From: Bacteroidetes bacterium UBA7674
Lineage (GTDB): Bacteria; Bacteroidota; Bacteroidia; Chitinophagales; Chitinophagaceae
Reading direction: 5' to 3'
DNA length: 64,000 bases
Assembly: GCA_002483105.1 (NCBI GenBank)
Contig: DLHG01000013.1
Coordinates: forward strand, 248,001-312,000
Under the pieces are notes generated by a model that was not told where the DNA came from, did not search any database, and worked only from the letters and a program-made list of their open reading frames with translations. Below, piece after piece: positions 16,543-25,205 of this stretch. The translations under genes were made by a program, and so were the position numbers. Each line of letters begins with the position of its first letter. Positions within the stretch are counted from its first letter, which is position 1.

Positions 16543-17268
16543 TTACTTTTTAAACTTTGATTTTTGATCTCTTATCCCTGGATCACTTATCAGTGGTGCT
16601 ATATAGCCCCGCAATTGAACTTCTTCATGTAGTTTGAAGTTGATAGGTATGACAGTTGGCCTATCCAAGGCAACATTGATCTCGGTTATTCGGATACGTT
16701 TATAATCCGCATATCTTGATTTGAGCTCATAAATCCCCGGCTGCAAAGGTTTGATCTCATAATTCCCATCAATATCTGTTACTGCCGCTCCTTTCTTTAT
16801 ACTATCGCGAAATACTTCAACCAGCGCACCTATTACAGGTTCTCCATTCTCATCCGACGCTGTTCCTTTAATCACACCCGATCCATTCTTGGATGTATCA
16901 TCTGTATTTTTATTATCGCTAACAGACGAAAGCATTTCTATCGGTTGCCTCACCATCGCATGTACATCTGGTACCTGCGCAAACATCAATGTCAGTCCGC
17001 AAGCTATAGCCAATCTATATATTCTGCTTTTGGGCTGGTAGGGAATGTTGATATCTCTTCTCAATTGTGAGCTGAAAAAATTGCCACATACAGGAGCAGT
17101 ATTCTTACTAAAAAACTCATACAGCGCTTTATCACTCCAGCTCGTAAAATCTATCACCGTCTTTCGACAACTACTGCAAAATCTTCCCTGTTCGCAAGGA
17201 GTCATTTTTTCCCAGTCTTCATGGCATGGGGTAGGGATGTTGAGCTGTATGGAAGTGTGTTTGAGCAT
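16543..17268 (-). CDS. Cys-rich N-domain + TM + carboxypeptidase-regulatory-like protein
   Basis: 241 residues in three parts. Residues 1-75 form a compact Cys-rich module ('PCHEDWEKM', 'GRFCSSCRKTVIDFTSWSD', 'VCGNFF') that looks like a small metal-binding or disulphide domain. Residues about 82-105 form one hydrophobic segment ('RLAIACGLTLMFAQVP'). Residues about 130-235 form a carboxypeptidase-regulatory-like beta-sandwich ('GEPVIGALVEVFRDS', 'DGNYEIKPLQPGIYEL'). It has the same order and motifs as the next upstream gene (17312-18073), so the two are paralogues. I do not know a named family for the Cys module. The last codons overlap a CAAAAATCAAA-type simple sequence. Confidence 0.82.
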   Translation of the reverse strand: MLKHTSIQLNIPTPCHEDWEKMTPCEQGRFCSSCRKTVIDFTSWSDKALYEFFSKNTAPVCGNFFSSQLRRDINIPYQPKSRIYRLAIACGLTLMFAQVPDVHAMVRQPIEMLSSVSDNKNTDDTSKNGSGVIKGTASDENGEPVIGALVEVFRDSIKKGAAVTDIDGNYEIKPLQPGIYELKSRYADYKRIRITEINVALDRPTVIPINFKLHEEVQLRGYIAPLISDPGIRDQKSKFKK

Positions 17269-17311
17269 TGGTCTTTATAGGTAAGACGTTTAAAGTTAGC
17301 GAAAACCCAAC

Positions 17312-18073
17312 TTACCTCTTTACTTTAACTTTCCCTTTTTCAGTATGTGGTGGTGGTGTAGGTGGCTCCACTACCTGCACATCCCCTTTCATTTCCGGTC
17401 CGGGATAGGCTACTGTTCCCATCACGGGAAGCGGACGGTCTTCAAGAGAAAAGTCGGCAATACTTGTTTTTTCGCCTGTAAGCTTCAGTGTTTTCTCATC
17501 TCTGTTTCCGGAGAGGTGCAGCGCCGTTACTTCATATTCTCCGGGTGTAAGTCCCTTTATCTCGTACCGGCCTTCTTTGTCGGTAGTTGTGGTGGCTTTG
17601 ATGAGCCCGCCAAGGCTTACTTCCACTACTGCACCTGCCATCGGCCTTCTGCTTTTGTCTGTCACACGCCCTTTTACAGAACCCGTGTTATTGCCCGTTT
17701 TTTCAGGATCGCCATCATCCGGTGTGTGCGTAGCAAGCAGTTCCACTTGTTGCTTCACCATTGCATGTGCTTCAGGTATTTGTGCGAACATCAGTGTCAA
17801 CCCGCAGGCTATCGCCAATCTATATAACCTGCTTGCTGGTTGCGGTGGAATATGCAATTCCTTTTGGAGCTGCGTGGGGAAGAACCGCCCGCAAACACTT
17901 GTATTATTCTTACTGAAGAAGCTGAACAGGTCATTATCGCTCCAGGTAGTAAAGTCGATCACGGTCTTTTGGCATTGTCCGCAGAAGCGTCCTTGCTCTT
18001 CCTTGCTCATGGCATTCCAGTCCTCATGGCAAGGGCTCGATATATTTAGTTGTATGGATGTCGGCTTTTTCAT
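17312..18073 (-). CDS. Paralogue: Cys-rich N-domain + TM + carboxypeptidase-regulatory-like protein
   Basis: 253 residues from the ATG at 18073 (the open frame begins 63 bases earlier, but this start aligns with the paralogue). Its Cys module matches the downstream gene nearly residue by residue: 'SPCHEDW', 'GRFCGQCQKTVIDFTTWSD', 'SVCGRFF'. A hydrophobic segment follows ('RLAIACGLTLMFAQIP'), then a regulatory-like domain ('RPMAGAVVEVSLGGLIKATT', 'KEGRYEIKGLTPGEYEVTAL') and a Pro/Lys-rich tail ('VVEPPTPPPHTEKGK'). The tandem arrangement points to gene duplication. Confidence 0.83.
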   Translation of the reverse strand: MKKPTSIQLNISSPCHEDWNAMSKEEQGRFCGQCQKTVIDFTTWSDNDLFSFFSKNNTSVCGRFFPTQLQKELHIPPQPASRLYRLAIACGLTLMFAQIPEAHAMVKQQVELLATHTPDDGDPEKTGNNTGSVKGRVTDKSRRPMAGAVVEVSLGGLIKATTTTDKEGRYEIKGLTPGEYEVTALHLSGNRDEKTLKLTGEKTSIADFSLEDRPLPVMGTVAYPGPEMKGDVQVVEPPTPPPHTEKGKVKVKR

Positions 18074-18157
18074 AATGTTCTTTTCTTTCAAGACACAGCT
18101 GAGGGCTAATATCCATAAAGAACGTCGGGAAGACATTTTTAGTGCCCATCCATCACT

Positions 18158-18913
18158 TTAGCGCGCGCCTAATACCTTCTTTATATCCTGCCTCGTCATC
18201 CTGGTAGCAGGAGATTCGTTGTACACGAAAATGCCGTTATTGTCGGGTATCTTAAGATTGAAGTAAAAGTTCGCTACAATTTCATTTACATATGAGACCT
18301 CTTTTATCTCCACGAATTTCCTGATGGTCTTTACACCATTAAAGTCAGTAACAAGCGTGTATTTCCCGGGCTCAACATTATACATGCTATAGCAACCTTT
18401 TTCTGTGGTTATTGCGTTGCACCAAAGAGTAGTATCATTGAGATACAGTTCTACAACTACATTCGCCGCAGGCCTGTTGAAAGCGTCTTTTAGTTTGCCT
18501 GTTATAGCCACACTTTCTGCGGGCTCAGGCAATGTTAAAGGTGTTACCCTGCCGCAGGCAGTAACTTCAGGAAGTAGGGTGGGAGTGAAGTATATGTTCT
18601 GCACTGTAGGTGCGTTGCAACCGATTCCTACGTCTTGTATTACTACATTTTTGTAGTCAGGACAATTGGCCCTTATTTCATATTTCCCGGATAGTAAAGG
18701 TTTGATAACATAGGTTCCGTCGAACCATGTAATGGCAGTGGCTCGCTTGATGTCGTCAGAAAATACTTCAATGGTCACACCTGCCATGTATTCCCCATTT
18801 TCATCCTGCACCTTTCCTTCAAGGGAACTATATTCTTGTGCAATAACAGGTTGGCTAAAAACAAAGATCAGCATCGCGCCGATCACGATCCGGATAGTTA
18901 GTGGCTTGTTCAT
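18158..18913 (-). CDS. Exported protein with two carboxypeptidase-regulatory-like domains
   Basis: 251 residues from the ATG at 18913; the signal peptide 'IVIGAMLIFVFSQPVIA' starts at once, whereas the longer frame would misplace it. Two beta-sandwich repeats are visible: residues about 30-110 ('EGKVQDENGEYMAGVTIEVF', 'DGTYVIKPLLSGKYEI') and about 130-205 ('TGKLKDAFNRPAANVVVELY', 'KGCYSMYNVEPGKYTLV'). It lacks the Cys-rich module of the two genes that follow. It is first in the run of four same-strand genes and so may lead an operon. Confidence 0.83.
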   Translation of the reverse strand: MNKPLTIRIVIGAMLIFVFSQPVIAQEYSSLEGKVQDENGEYMAGVTIEVFSDDIKRATAITWFDGTYVIKPLLSGKYEIRANCPDYKNVVIQDVGIGCNAPTVQNIYFTPTLLPEVTACGRVTPLTLPEPAESVAITGKLKDAFNRPAANVVVELYLNDTTLWCNAITTEKGCYSMYNVEPGKYTLVTDFNGVKTIRKFVEIKEVSYVNEIVANFYFNLKIPDNNGIFVYNESPATRMTRQDIKKVLGAR

Positions 18914-19006
18914 AAGATGGTCTTTATGGGTAAGACGAAACAAGCCTGTAAAAACACTAAGTGCAAAAAAAGAAAAGTAGAGTTCGCCTTTAGCGGACGG
19001 AGCGGC

Positions 19007-19372
19007 TTAGTAGCTCCCCACACCCAGCATCACCAGCGTGCATCCCTCCACAGGTTTTATACCTGCAGCAATGGCCATGCGTTGCAGCTCAGGATTCTCA
19101 GTGCCGGGGTTGAAGATGATACGCTTCGGCTTCAGCGAAAGGATATAGTCGTAGTAGGGTTGTTGGTTGGTCGGGTTAAGATAGAGCGTAACAGTGTCTA
19201 TATCTTCAATGAACGGAGGTTCGGTTTCTATCTCTATGCCGTCCACTATCCCTTTTCTCTTTCCCACGGCCACGATTGGGTGTCCGTATCTTAAAAGACG
19301 GTGAATAGCAATATTCCCATATCTCGCAGGATTCTCCGATGCGCCTAGTACCAATGTTTTCTTCTTTTCCAT
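19007..19372 (-). CDS. CoA-binding domain protein
   Basis: 121 residues, a single-domain CoA_binding (Rossmann) protein of the YccU type. Motifs are 'LVLGASENPARYGNIAIHRL', 'VAVGKRKG', 'LYLNPTNQ', 'RIIFNPGTENPEL' and 'VEGCTLVMLG'. It is cytoplasmic and the family has no established reaction; it probably binds a nucleotide or CoA. A candidate -7 box (TAACTTTG on the minus strand, 19400-19407) lies 28 bases upstream of the ATG. Convergence with the carboxypeptidase-regulatory-like operon is not functional evidence. Confidence 0.9.
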   Translation of the reverse strand: MEKKKTLVLGASENPARYGNIAIHRLLRYGHPIVAVGKRKGIVDGIEIETEPPFIEDIDTVTLYLNPTNQQPYYDYILSLKPKRIIFNPGTENPELQRMAIAAGIKPVEGCTLVMLGVGSY

Positions 19373-19523
19373 ACTATAATATTACTAAGTAATCCCTTAC
19401 AAAGTTATGCCAGTAATCCGGACGAATGACGAATGTCATATAAACAATGCTTATAGCTGCTGTGCCTTTCGGCTCAATTTTTATAATTTTATAGTACATA
19501 TAAAACGACTGGAAGACCGATGT

Positions 19524-20444
19524 ATGGCAAACTTTATAGATTATTATAAGGTCCTGGGCCTGGAAAAGACCGCGACAGCTGAAGATGTCAAGAAAGCTTA
19601 TCGCAAACTGGCGCGAAAGCTACACCCCGACCTGAATCCCAACGACCCCGAGGCAGCAAAGAAATTCCAGCAGATAAATGAGGCCAACGAGGTACTGAGT
19701 GACCCGGAGAATCGCAAAAAGTACGACAAGTATGGAGAAAACTGGAAACATGCCGAGCAATTTGAAAAGGCAGGGCAGGGACAGGCCGGAGGGTTTGGAG
19801 GTAGCAGGCAGCAATATAGCGGCGGCTTCGGCGATTTTGAGTACAGTGAACCGGGCGATAATTTCTCCTCTTTCTTTGAGCAGATGTTTGGTGGTGCAGG
19901 CGGAAGGCAGCAACGCAGTAATGTTCGCTATAAAGGCGAGGACTATAACACACAACTGGAACTGGATCTCACCGACGTGTACACTACACAACAGCGTATC
20001 ATCAATATCAATGATAAAAAAGTAAGGCTTACCATACAGGCAGGTACAGAAGATGGGCAAGTGATAAAGCTGAAAGGCTATGGTGGCAAAGGGGTGAACG
20101 GTGGCCCCGACGGGGACTTGTATATTACATTCGTCATCCGCAACAATACCGGGTTCAACAGGGTAGGTAATGATTTGCATAAGACGGTAGATATCCCCTT
20201 GTACACTGCCGTTCTTGGCGGCGAACAGGTTATAGATACACTCAGCGGAAAAATAAAACTAAAGGTCGCGCCCGGTACGCAGAACGGTGCTAAAGCACGT
20301 GTGAAAGGAAAAGGTTTCCCTGTCTATAAAAAGGATGGGGAATTTGGTGACTTGTTCGTTACCTACAATGTGCTGATACCAAAAGATTTGACGGAAGAAC
20401 AAAAAGAACTATTCAGAAAATTAGCTGACACACAAAAACAATAA
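19524..20444 (+). CDS. cbpA: DnaJ-class co-chaperone CbpA
   Basis: 306 residues from the ATG at 19524; the open frame extends to 19407, but only this start gives the J-domain at residue 1 ('MANFIDYYKVLGLEKTATAE'). The J-domain has the essential HPD at 34-36. A Gly/Phe-rich linker ('GGFGGSRQQYSGGFGDF') follows, and the C-terminal substrate-binding domains ('LKGYGGKGVNGGPDGDLYIT', 'PVYKKDGEFGDLFVTY') lack the zinc-finger Cys repeats of DnaJ itself. That architecture is CbpA/DnaJ type II, a DnaK partner. It is followed after 2 bases by cbpM. Confidence 0.93.
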   Translation: MANFIDYYKVLGLEKTATAEDVKKAYRKLARKLHPDLNPNDPEAAKKFQQINEANEVLSDPENRKKYDKYGENWKHAEQFEKAGQGQAGGFGGSRQQYSGGFGDFEYSEPGDNFSSFFEQMFGGAGGRQQRSNVRYKGEDYNTQLELDLTDVYTTQQRIININDKKVRLTIQAGTEDGQVIKLKGYGGKGVNGGPDGDLYITFVIRNNTGFNRVGNDLHKTVDIPLYTAVLGGEQVIDTLSGKIKLKVAPGTQNGAKARVKGKGFPVYKKDGEFGDLFVTYNVLIPKDLTEEQKELFRKLADTQKQ

Positions 20445-20446
20445 CC

Positions 20447-20776
20447 ATGGAAAATATTGAATTGATACTGGTGACTGATTTTTGCAAAAGCTATGAGATA
20501 TCTTACACCTTTATTACTAACCTGCGGGATGCGGGGCTGGTAGAGTTAGTTGCCGAGCAGGAACAGGAATACCTGAGAACGGAACAGCTCGGCCAGTTGG
20601 AAAAACTGGTGAGGCTCCACAACGAGCTTGATATTAACCCGGAGGGTGTAGAAGCCATAGCACACCTGCTGCAGCGCATGGATGAAATGCAACAGCGTAT
20701 GCGCATGCTCCAACAGCGATTAAGTTTATATGAGGCGAATACTTCCGCACAGGGAATAGACGATGATTTTGCCTAA
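20447..20776 (+). CDS. cbpM: Chaperone modulator CbpM
   Basis: 109 residues. CbpM proteins bind the J-domain of CbpA and modulate its activity. The N-terminal MerR-like helix-turn-helix part ('ITNLRDAGLVELVAEQ', 'YLRTEQLGQLEKLVRLHNEL') and C-terminal helix ('LLQRMDEMQQRMRMLQQRLS') fit the family. It begins 2 bases after cbpA, so the two are probably co-transcribed and translationally linked. Confidence 0.92.
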   Translation: MENIELILVTDFCKSYEISYTFITNLRDAGLVELVAEQEQEYLRTEQLGQLEKLVRLHNELDINPEGVEAIAHLLQRMDEMQQRMRMLQQRLSLYEANTSAQGIDDDFA

Positions 20777-20843
20777 CTTTAATGAGTGTTAGAGGGACGT
20801 TCAGTGACGTCTTTGATTTTTGACTTTTGATTTTTGAATTGAC

Positions 20844-22016
20844 ATGGAAGCATACATCATAGCAGGATACAGAACGGCGGTAGGAAAAGCAAAGAAAGGC
20901 GGGTTCCGTTTCACGCGCCCCGACGACCTGGCCGTAGAAGTGATCAAAGGATTGTTGGCTTCTGTTCCACAACTGGATCCAAAGCTGATAGACGATGTAA
21001 TAGTAGGTAATGCTGTCCCGGAAGCAGAACAAGGCTTGCAGGTAGGACGCATTATTGCCAATCGTGCAGTAGGAGAGTGGGCGCCCGGTGTAACTGTCAA
21101 TCGTTATTGTGCGTCGGGTCTGGAGACTATTGCTATCGCAACCGCTAAAATAAAAACAGGACAAGCCGACTGCATCATAGCCGGCGGAACCGAAAGTATG
21201 AGCCTGGTACCAACAGCGGGTTGGCGCACCATGCCCAACTATGAATATACCAGAGACAATGGTGATTACTATCTCAGCATGGGCCTCACCGCCGAGCAGG
21301 TAGCCAAAGATTTTTCTGTTACACGTGAAGAGCAGGATGAATTTGCTTACAACTCTCATCAGAAAGCTATCCGGGCCATAGATCTGAATCATTTCAAAAA
21401 AGGAATATTACCCATCACCGTTAAAGAGGTGTATGTAGACGAAAAAGGTAAAAAAGCAGAGCGTGAGCATATCGTTGATACCGATGAAGGCCCTCGCGCT
21501 GATACTTCTATTGAAGCATTAGCAAAACTGCCCGCGGTTTTTGCGCAGGGTGGTTCGGTTACTGCGGGCAACTCTTCACAAACCTCAGATGGCGCAGCAT
21601 TCGTAATAGTAATGAGCGAGCGACTGATGAAACAACTTGGCTTGAACCCATGGGGCAGGTTGGTAGCTTGTACCAATGCGGGGGTAGATCCACGTATCAT
21701 GGGTATAGGCCCTGTAGCTGCTATACCTAAGACACTGAAGGTAGCGGGTATGAGCCTCAATGATATCGGTTTGATAGAACTGAATGAAGCATTTGCCTCC
21801 CAGTCGCTGGCTGTAATAAAGGAATTGGGACTTGATCCGGAGATAGTGAACGTGAATGGCGGTGCTATTTCTTTAGGCCATCCGTTGGGTTGCAGCGGAG
21901 CTAAATTGACCATTCAATTACTTCATGATATGGAGCGCTTAAATAAGAAATTTGGCATGGTTACTGCGTGTGTTGGGGGAGGCCAGGGCATTGCAGGGAT
22001 AATAGAACGATTATAG
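20844..22016 (+). CDS. Acetyl-CoA C-acyltransferase (thiolase)
   Basis: 390 residues, the standard thiolase length. It catalyses thiolytic cleavage or condensation of acyl-CoA in beta-oxidation or ketone metabolism. Active-site Cys lies in 'NRYCASGLE' (89), His in 'GGAISLGHPLGCSGA' (about 346) and the second Cys in 'VTACVGGGQG' (about 376). Sequence details (FadA-like 'RYCASGLE', 'GGTESMS') favour a degradative FadA-type enzyme, but the direction cannot be fixed from sequence. No FadB partner is adjacent. The gene follows a TTTGATTTTTGA-type simple repeat. Confidence 0.93.
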   Translation: MEAYIIAGYRTAVGKAKKGGFRFTRPDDLAVEVIKGLLASVPQLDPKLIDDVIVGNAVPEAEQGLQVGRIIANRAVGEWAPGVTVNRYCASGLETIAIATAKIKTGQADCIIAGGTESMSLVPTAGWRTMPNYEYTRDNGDYYLSMGLTAEQVAKDFSVTREEQDEFAYNSHQKAIRAIDLNHFKKGILPITVKEVYVDEKGKKAEREHIVDTDEGPRADTSIEALAKLPAVFAQGGSVTAGNSSQTSDGAAFVIVMSERLMKQLGLNPWGRLVACTNAGVDPRIMGIGPVAAIPKTLKVAGMSLNDIGLIELNEAFASQSLAVIKELGLDPEIVNVNGGAISLGHPLGCSGAKLTIQLLHDMERLNKKFGMVTACVGGGQGIAGIIERL

Positions 22017-22054
22017 TTTTATTGGATTTTTTACACACGCACACAACAAACCCC

Positions 22055-22867
22055 ATGTTTCGATTTTCACTGCTCTTAGTCAGCATGTTAATTGCTGCTA
22101 GCAGTTTCGCTCAACTAATTCCCAAACCCCAATACGGTGGTTTCTATTTTCAATGGGGTTACAATCGGGACCGCTATTCAAAAAGCACAATTCACTTCTG
22201 GGAAGAAGGGAAGTACGACTTTACGTTGCACAAAGTCACAGCCAGTGATAGGCCTGATTTTGACGGCTTTCGTACGAACCCTATCGACATTACTATTCCA
22301 CAAAACAGCGTAAGGCTTGGTTTCTATTTGAATAAGGAGCAAACCCATGCTATTGAGCTGAATTTCGATCACGCCAAGTATGTAGTTGATGCGTATCAGA
22401 CGGTCAGAATGACTGGGGAGTTCAATGGAAACAACATTGACGCGGATACCGTATTGGCTCCCTGGTTCATTGACTTTGAACACAGCAATGGTGCAAACTT
22501 TTTGTTACTCAACTATGTCGGCCAACACGAAATACTGCGTAACAAAAAACGTAAGCTCGCATCATGTGTCTGGAAAGTTGGCGCGGGTATAGTAATACCA
22601 CGATCGGATGTTCGGATCAATGCCAAGCGTGTAGATAATGTATATCATGTGGCGGGCTGTATAGCAGGCGCTGAAGGAGGCTTGCGCTTCTATGTACTAA
22701 AGCATATGTTCCTTGAGGCAACCGGGAAAATGGGTTTCGCCGACTACCGCGATGTACTTACCATAGACGCCGGTAAGGCCAGCCATAATTTCTTTTATGG
22801 TGAGATAATTGGCTTGCTGGGCTACGACCTGCATCGGCCTAAGAACAAAAAACAGATACCTAACTAA
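22055..22867 (+). CDS. Outer-membrane beta-barrel protein of unknown function
   Basis: 270 residues from the ATG at 22055, chosen because 'MFRFSLLLVSMLIAASSFAQ' is a clean signal peptide; the longer frame overlaps the thiolase. The mature region alternates hydrophobic and polar residues in barrel-like strands ('NSVRLGFYLNKEQTHAIELN', 'GGLRFYVLKHMFLEATGKM'). About 8-10 strands could fit the length. No enzyme signature (for example PagL or OmpW) is certain. Confidence 0.78.
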   Translation: MFRFSLLLVSMLIAASSFAQLIPKPQYGGFYFQWGYNRDRYSKSTIHFWEEGKYDFTLHKVTASDRPDFDGFRTNPIDITIPQNSVRLGFYLNKEQTHAIELNFDHAKYVVDAYQTVRMTGEFNGNNIDADTVLAPWFIDFEHSNGANFLLLNYVGQHEILRNKKRKLASCVWKVGAGIVIPRSDVRINAKRVDNVYHVAGCIAGAEGGLRFYVLKHMFLEATGKMGFADYRDVLTIDAGKASHNFFYGEIIGLLGYDLHRPKNKKQIPN

Positions 22868-22998
22868 TTGTTTTATAATAAATTATCTCTTCTCACTAAA
22901 TGCAAAGTGGAAAATGGCAAGATAATTGTGGGATTTATAAGTGTAACAGGCTGTGGTAAATCACGCCCTTTACGTGGGATAAATTGATTTTCAAATTT

Positions 22999-23034
22999 AA
23001 CGTTTGCGGAACTCGTTTTCGCAGGCGTTTTTTT
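22999..23034 (+). terminator. Terminator-like hairpin with T-run
   Basis: AACGTTTGCGGAA pairs with TTTCGCAGGCGTT including G-U pairs (stem about 13 bp, 5-base loop), followed by TTTTT. It is 130 bases after the barrel gene. Confidence 0.6.
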
Positions 23035-23063
23035 GTTTTTAATATTAAGTTTCTGTAAATTTA
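23033..23063 (+). promoter_or_regulatory. Candidate promoter of the 87-residue protein gene
   Basis: TTG 23033-23035, 20 bases, TAAATTTA 23056-23063 (last base off consensus). Gene ATG at 23090. Confidence 0.4.
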
Positions 23064-23089
23064 GTATCAGTCTTAAATCGAATACGGAA

Positions 23090-23353
23090 ATGGCAACATT
23101 GATTGCAAAAGAAGAGATCTCAGATTACAAAATTGTACCCGCTTTTGTTGATAATACAGAGCAATTGCAAAGAGAATTGACCTATGCTACCCGTTTGGGT
23201 AATGAGTTCAAAGGGAAAACATCCATTACATTCGAAACAACGGAAGGTCCGCGCTTGGTGGAAACCACTGTTTGGTCTGTAACAGAAGGTTATCTCCAAC
23301 TAAAAGGCGGCACACTGATACCTATCCGGAGTGTCATCGACGTTCACTTTTAG
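23090..23353 (+). CDS. Small conserved hypothetical protein
   Basis: 87 residues from the ATG at 23090; the upstream part of the frame contains a terminator and promoter-like sequence. Soluble, no signal peptide. Its predicted beta-rich C-terminal half ('TSITFETTEGPRLVETTVWS', 'YLQLKGGTLIPIRSVIDVHF') suggests a small OB- or SH3-like barrel. The family is unknown to me. It is monocistronic. Confidence 0.75.
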   Translation: MATLIAKEEISDYKIVPAFVDNTEQLQRELTYATRLGNEFKGKTSITFETTEGPRLVETTVWSVTEGYLQLKGGTLIPIRSVIDVHF

Positions 23354-23474
23354 TTGATCATTTTTACGGGCTCTCACCATACCAACACGCAGCATACGCG
23401 TGCAGTCCAAAGTGTATAAAATTCACTAATACACATTTCTTTCATCTTTATTTCCATATCAAGAGTAGAATAGT

Positions 23475-23482
23475 TAATTTTG
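23475..23482 (+). promoter_or_regulatory. -7 box upstream of the ACP operon
   Basis: A perfect TAATTTTG; no convincing -33 box. It lies 78 bases before the ACP ATG at 23560. Confidence 0.35.
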
Positions 23483-23559
23483 CGGCAGGTTAAAGGGCTT
23501 TTGTCCCCTTAATTGTAGTTCCCCGCTGCGGCGGATACCCCTTATTGAATAAAATTATT

Positions 23560-23814
23560 ATGGATCAGCAAGAAATAATGAGTCGTATCAAGGACTTCAT
23601 GGTAGAAGACTTTGAAGTTGATGCAGATTCTATCACCCCCGATGCCAATCTCAAGGAAACACTTGACCTGGACAGCCTGGACTATATAGACCTGGTAGTG
23701 GCTATCGAGCAGAACTTCGGTTTTAAGGTAAAACCTGAAGATTTTCAGCAAATGATCACCATCCAGGATTTCTATAATTACGTAGAAGGCCGCCTCCAAT
23801 CTCAAAACGCCTAA
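23560..23814 (+). CDS. Acyl carrier protein
   Basis: 84 residues from the ATG at 23560 (a TTG at 23545 in frame is less likely). The phosphopantetheine attachment serine is S39 in 'DLDSLDYIDLV', with the flanking acidic helix usual for ACPs. It is followed after 4 bases by the acyltransferase and then, without gap, by a dehydratase, so the three appear to be one translational unit. Divergence from the housekeeping AcpP pattern and this context suggest a dedicated carrier for a special acyl chain. Confidence 0.93.
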   Translation: MDQQEIMSRIKDFMVEDFEVDADSITPDANLKETLDLDSLDYIDLVVAIEQNFGFKVKPEDFQQMITIQDFYNYVEGRLQSQNA

Positions 23815-23818
23815 TTTC

Positions 23819-24697
23819 ATGTCAGCCTGGGAAGGACGCTCTCGGGGCACACCCTTAGGTTATCGCATTTTTGTATGGCTGCTTCGCAAAGGCGGCTTAA
23901 AGACGGCATATGGCTTATTGCCATTCGTCACGACCTATTACCGTTTATTCGTTTCCGCAGCTACAAAGCCACTGCATTATCTATATACACAAAGAATGGG
24001 CTTCAGCAACGCTGAAGCTGCACGACTCATAAAGAAGAACCTCTCCATTTTCGGGCAGACCCTCCTGGACAAGATCGCTATCCTCTCCGGTGAAGGCAAA
24101 GAGCTGACCTTTGAGTCGGAAGACGGGCATTACCTGAATGAGATGGCTGCCAACGGCAAAGGCGGCATCATCATCAGCGCCCACCTCGGGAACTGGGAAG
24201 TAGCAGGGCACAAGCTCCAGCGGATAGATTCTCCCATCAATATAGTGATGTACGACGGTGAGGATGCACAGGTAAAGAACTACATGGAGCAGTTCGACCA
24301 GAAGCGTTCTTTCAATATCATTTACATAAAAGAGGATATGTCGCATATCTATGAGATGTCGGCAGCGCTCAACCGTAATGAGTTTATCTGCCTTCATGCC
24401 GACCGCTTCCGTCCGGGTAACCGCACTATGAAACATATGTTCCTGGGAGAGGAGGCAAATTTCCCGGCGGGGCCGTTTATCCTGGCCTCGAAGTTAAGAG
24501 CGCCTGTTTGTTTTGTTTTTGCGTTTAAAGAGAGTAATTTTCACTATCATTTCTGCGCCCACCAATGGAAGACCTACGAAGGCCGTGGTACAGCAGGAAT
24601 GGAAAGAATGCTTGATGATTATGTAGAGATCCTCGAAACGAGATTGAAGCAATATCCTGAGCAATGGTTTAATTATTTTGATTTCTGGAAGACTTAG
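23819..24697 (+). CDS. LpxL/HtrB-like lysophospholipid acyltransferase
   Basis: 292 residues. The acyltransferase catalytic motif HxxxxE is 'HLGNWE' (His 122, Glu 127), with family motifs 'DRFRPGNRTMKHMFLGEEA' and 'FPAGPFILASKLRAPVCFVF'. A short N-terminal hydrophobic segment would hold it at the inner membrane. LpxL relatives acylate lipid A; homologues placed beside ACPs and dehydratases attach acyl or polyene chains in aryl-polyene and flexirubin loci. The neighbours favour the latter role, but this is inference. Confidence 0.88.
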   Translation: MSAWEGRSRGTPLGYRIFVWLLRKGGLKTAYGLLPFVTTYYRLFVSAATKPLHYLYTQRMGFSNAEAARLIKKNLSIFGQTLLDKIAILSGEGKELTFESEDGHYLNEMAANGKGGIIISAHLGNWEVAGHKLQRIDSPINIVMYDGEDAQVKNYMEQFDQKRSFNIIYIKEDMSHIYEMSAALNRNEFICLHADRFRPGNRTMKHMFLGEEANFPAGPFILASKLRAPVCFVFAFKESNFHYHFCAHQWKTYEGRGTAGMERMLDDYVEILETRLKQYPEQWFNYFDFWKT

Positions 24698-25117
24698 ATG
24701 AGTATGGACAATATTTTACCTTTTATACCCCAACGCCCGCCCTTTGTAATGATAGATGATATTGTGTCAGCAGATGATTCATTATCCACTACTACATTCA
24801 CTGTAAGGCCGGGACATTTATTTGTTGACAATGGCATCTTTACCGAGCCGGGACTTGTGGAGAATATGGCGCAAACAGCAGCAGCCGGCACAGGCTATAA
24901 GGCGCAACAAGATGGTAAGGCTGCACCTGTCGGTTATATAGGTGCGTTAAAAAATCTTTCAGTGATCCGCTTACCCAAAGTAGGAGATACGCTCACTACC
25001 GAAGTGGCTTTTAAAATGCAGGTGATGAACGCACACATAGTAGAAGCAACGATAAAAGTAAACGAACAGGAGATCGCTACCTGCGAACTCAAAATATTTT
25101 TACAGGAGAATACATAA
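24698..25117 (+). CDS. FabZ-like hydroxyacyl-ACP dehydratase
   Basis: 139 residues, a single hotdog domain. The FabA/FabZ catalytic region is recognisable ('FIPQRPPFVMIDDIVS', 'PGHLFVDNGIFTEPGLVENM'), although the usual His-Phe-P-x-H-F-P-G motif is altered ('VRPGHLFVDNG'). 'ENMAQTAAAG' is the family helix. Such variant dehydratases (for example ApeP/ApeI-type) occur in aryl-polyene clusters. The ATG directly follows the stop of the acyltransferase, indicating coupled translation. Confidence 0.85.
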   Translation: MSMDNILPFIPQRPPFVMIDDIVSADDSLSTTTFTVRPGHLFVDNGIFTEPGLVENMAQTAAAGTGYKAQQDGKAAPVGYIGALKNLSVIRLPKVGDTLTTEVAFKMQVMNAHIVEATIKVNEQEIATCELKIFLQENT

Positions 25118-25123
25118 CTAAAG

Positions 25124-25150
25124 ACTCCCCTCCTGGCAGGGCGGGGTGGG
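25124..25150. repeat. C-run/G-run hairpin repeat, copy 3
   Basis: ACTCCCCTCC-TGGCAGG-GCGGGGTGGG stem between the dehydratase and the next gene. Confidence 0.55.
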
Positions 25151-25205
25151 ATCTCGCTCGCAGCAAAAAACACATTGTTTTAACATGAACACTAAAATAC
25201 GTTTT

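Noticed and set aside
20804..20840. Helically phased A-tracts before the thiolase
   Set aside because: The TTTTGA units are 7-8 bases apart, not 10-11, so a curvature role is not supported.
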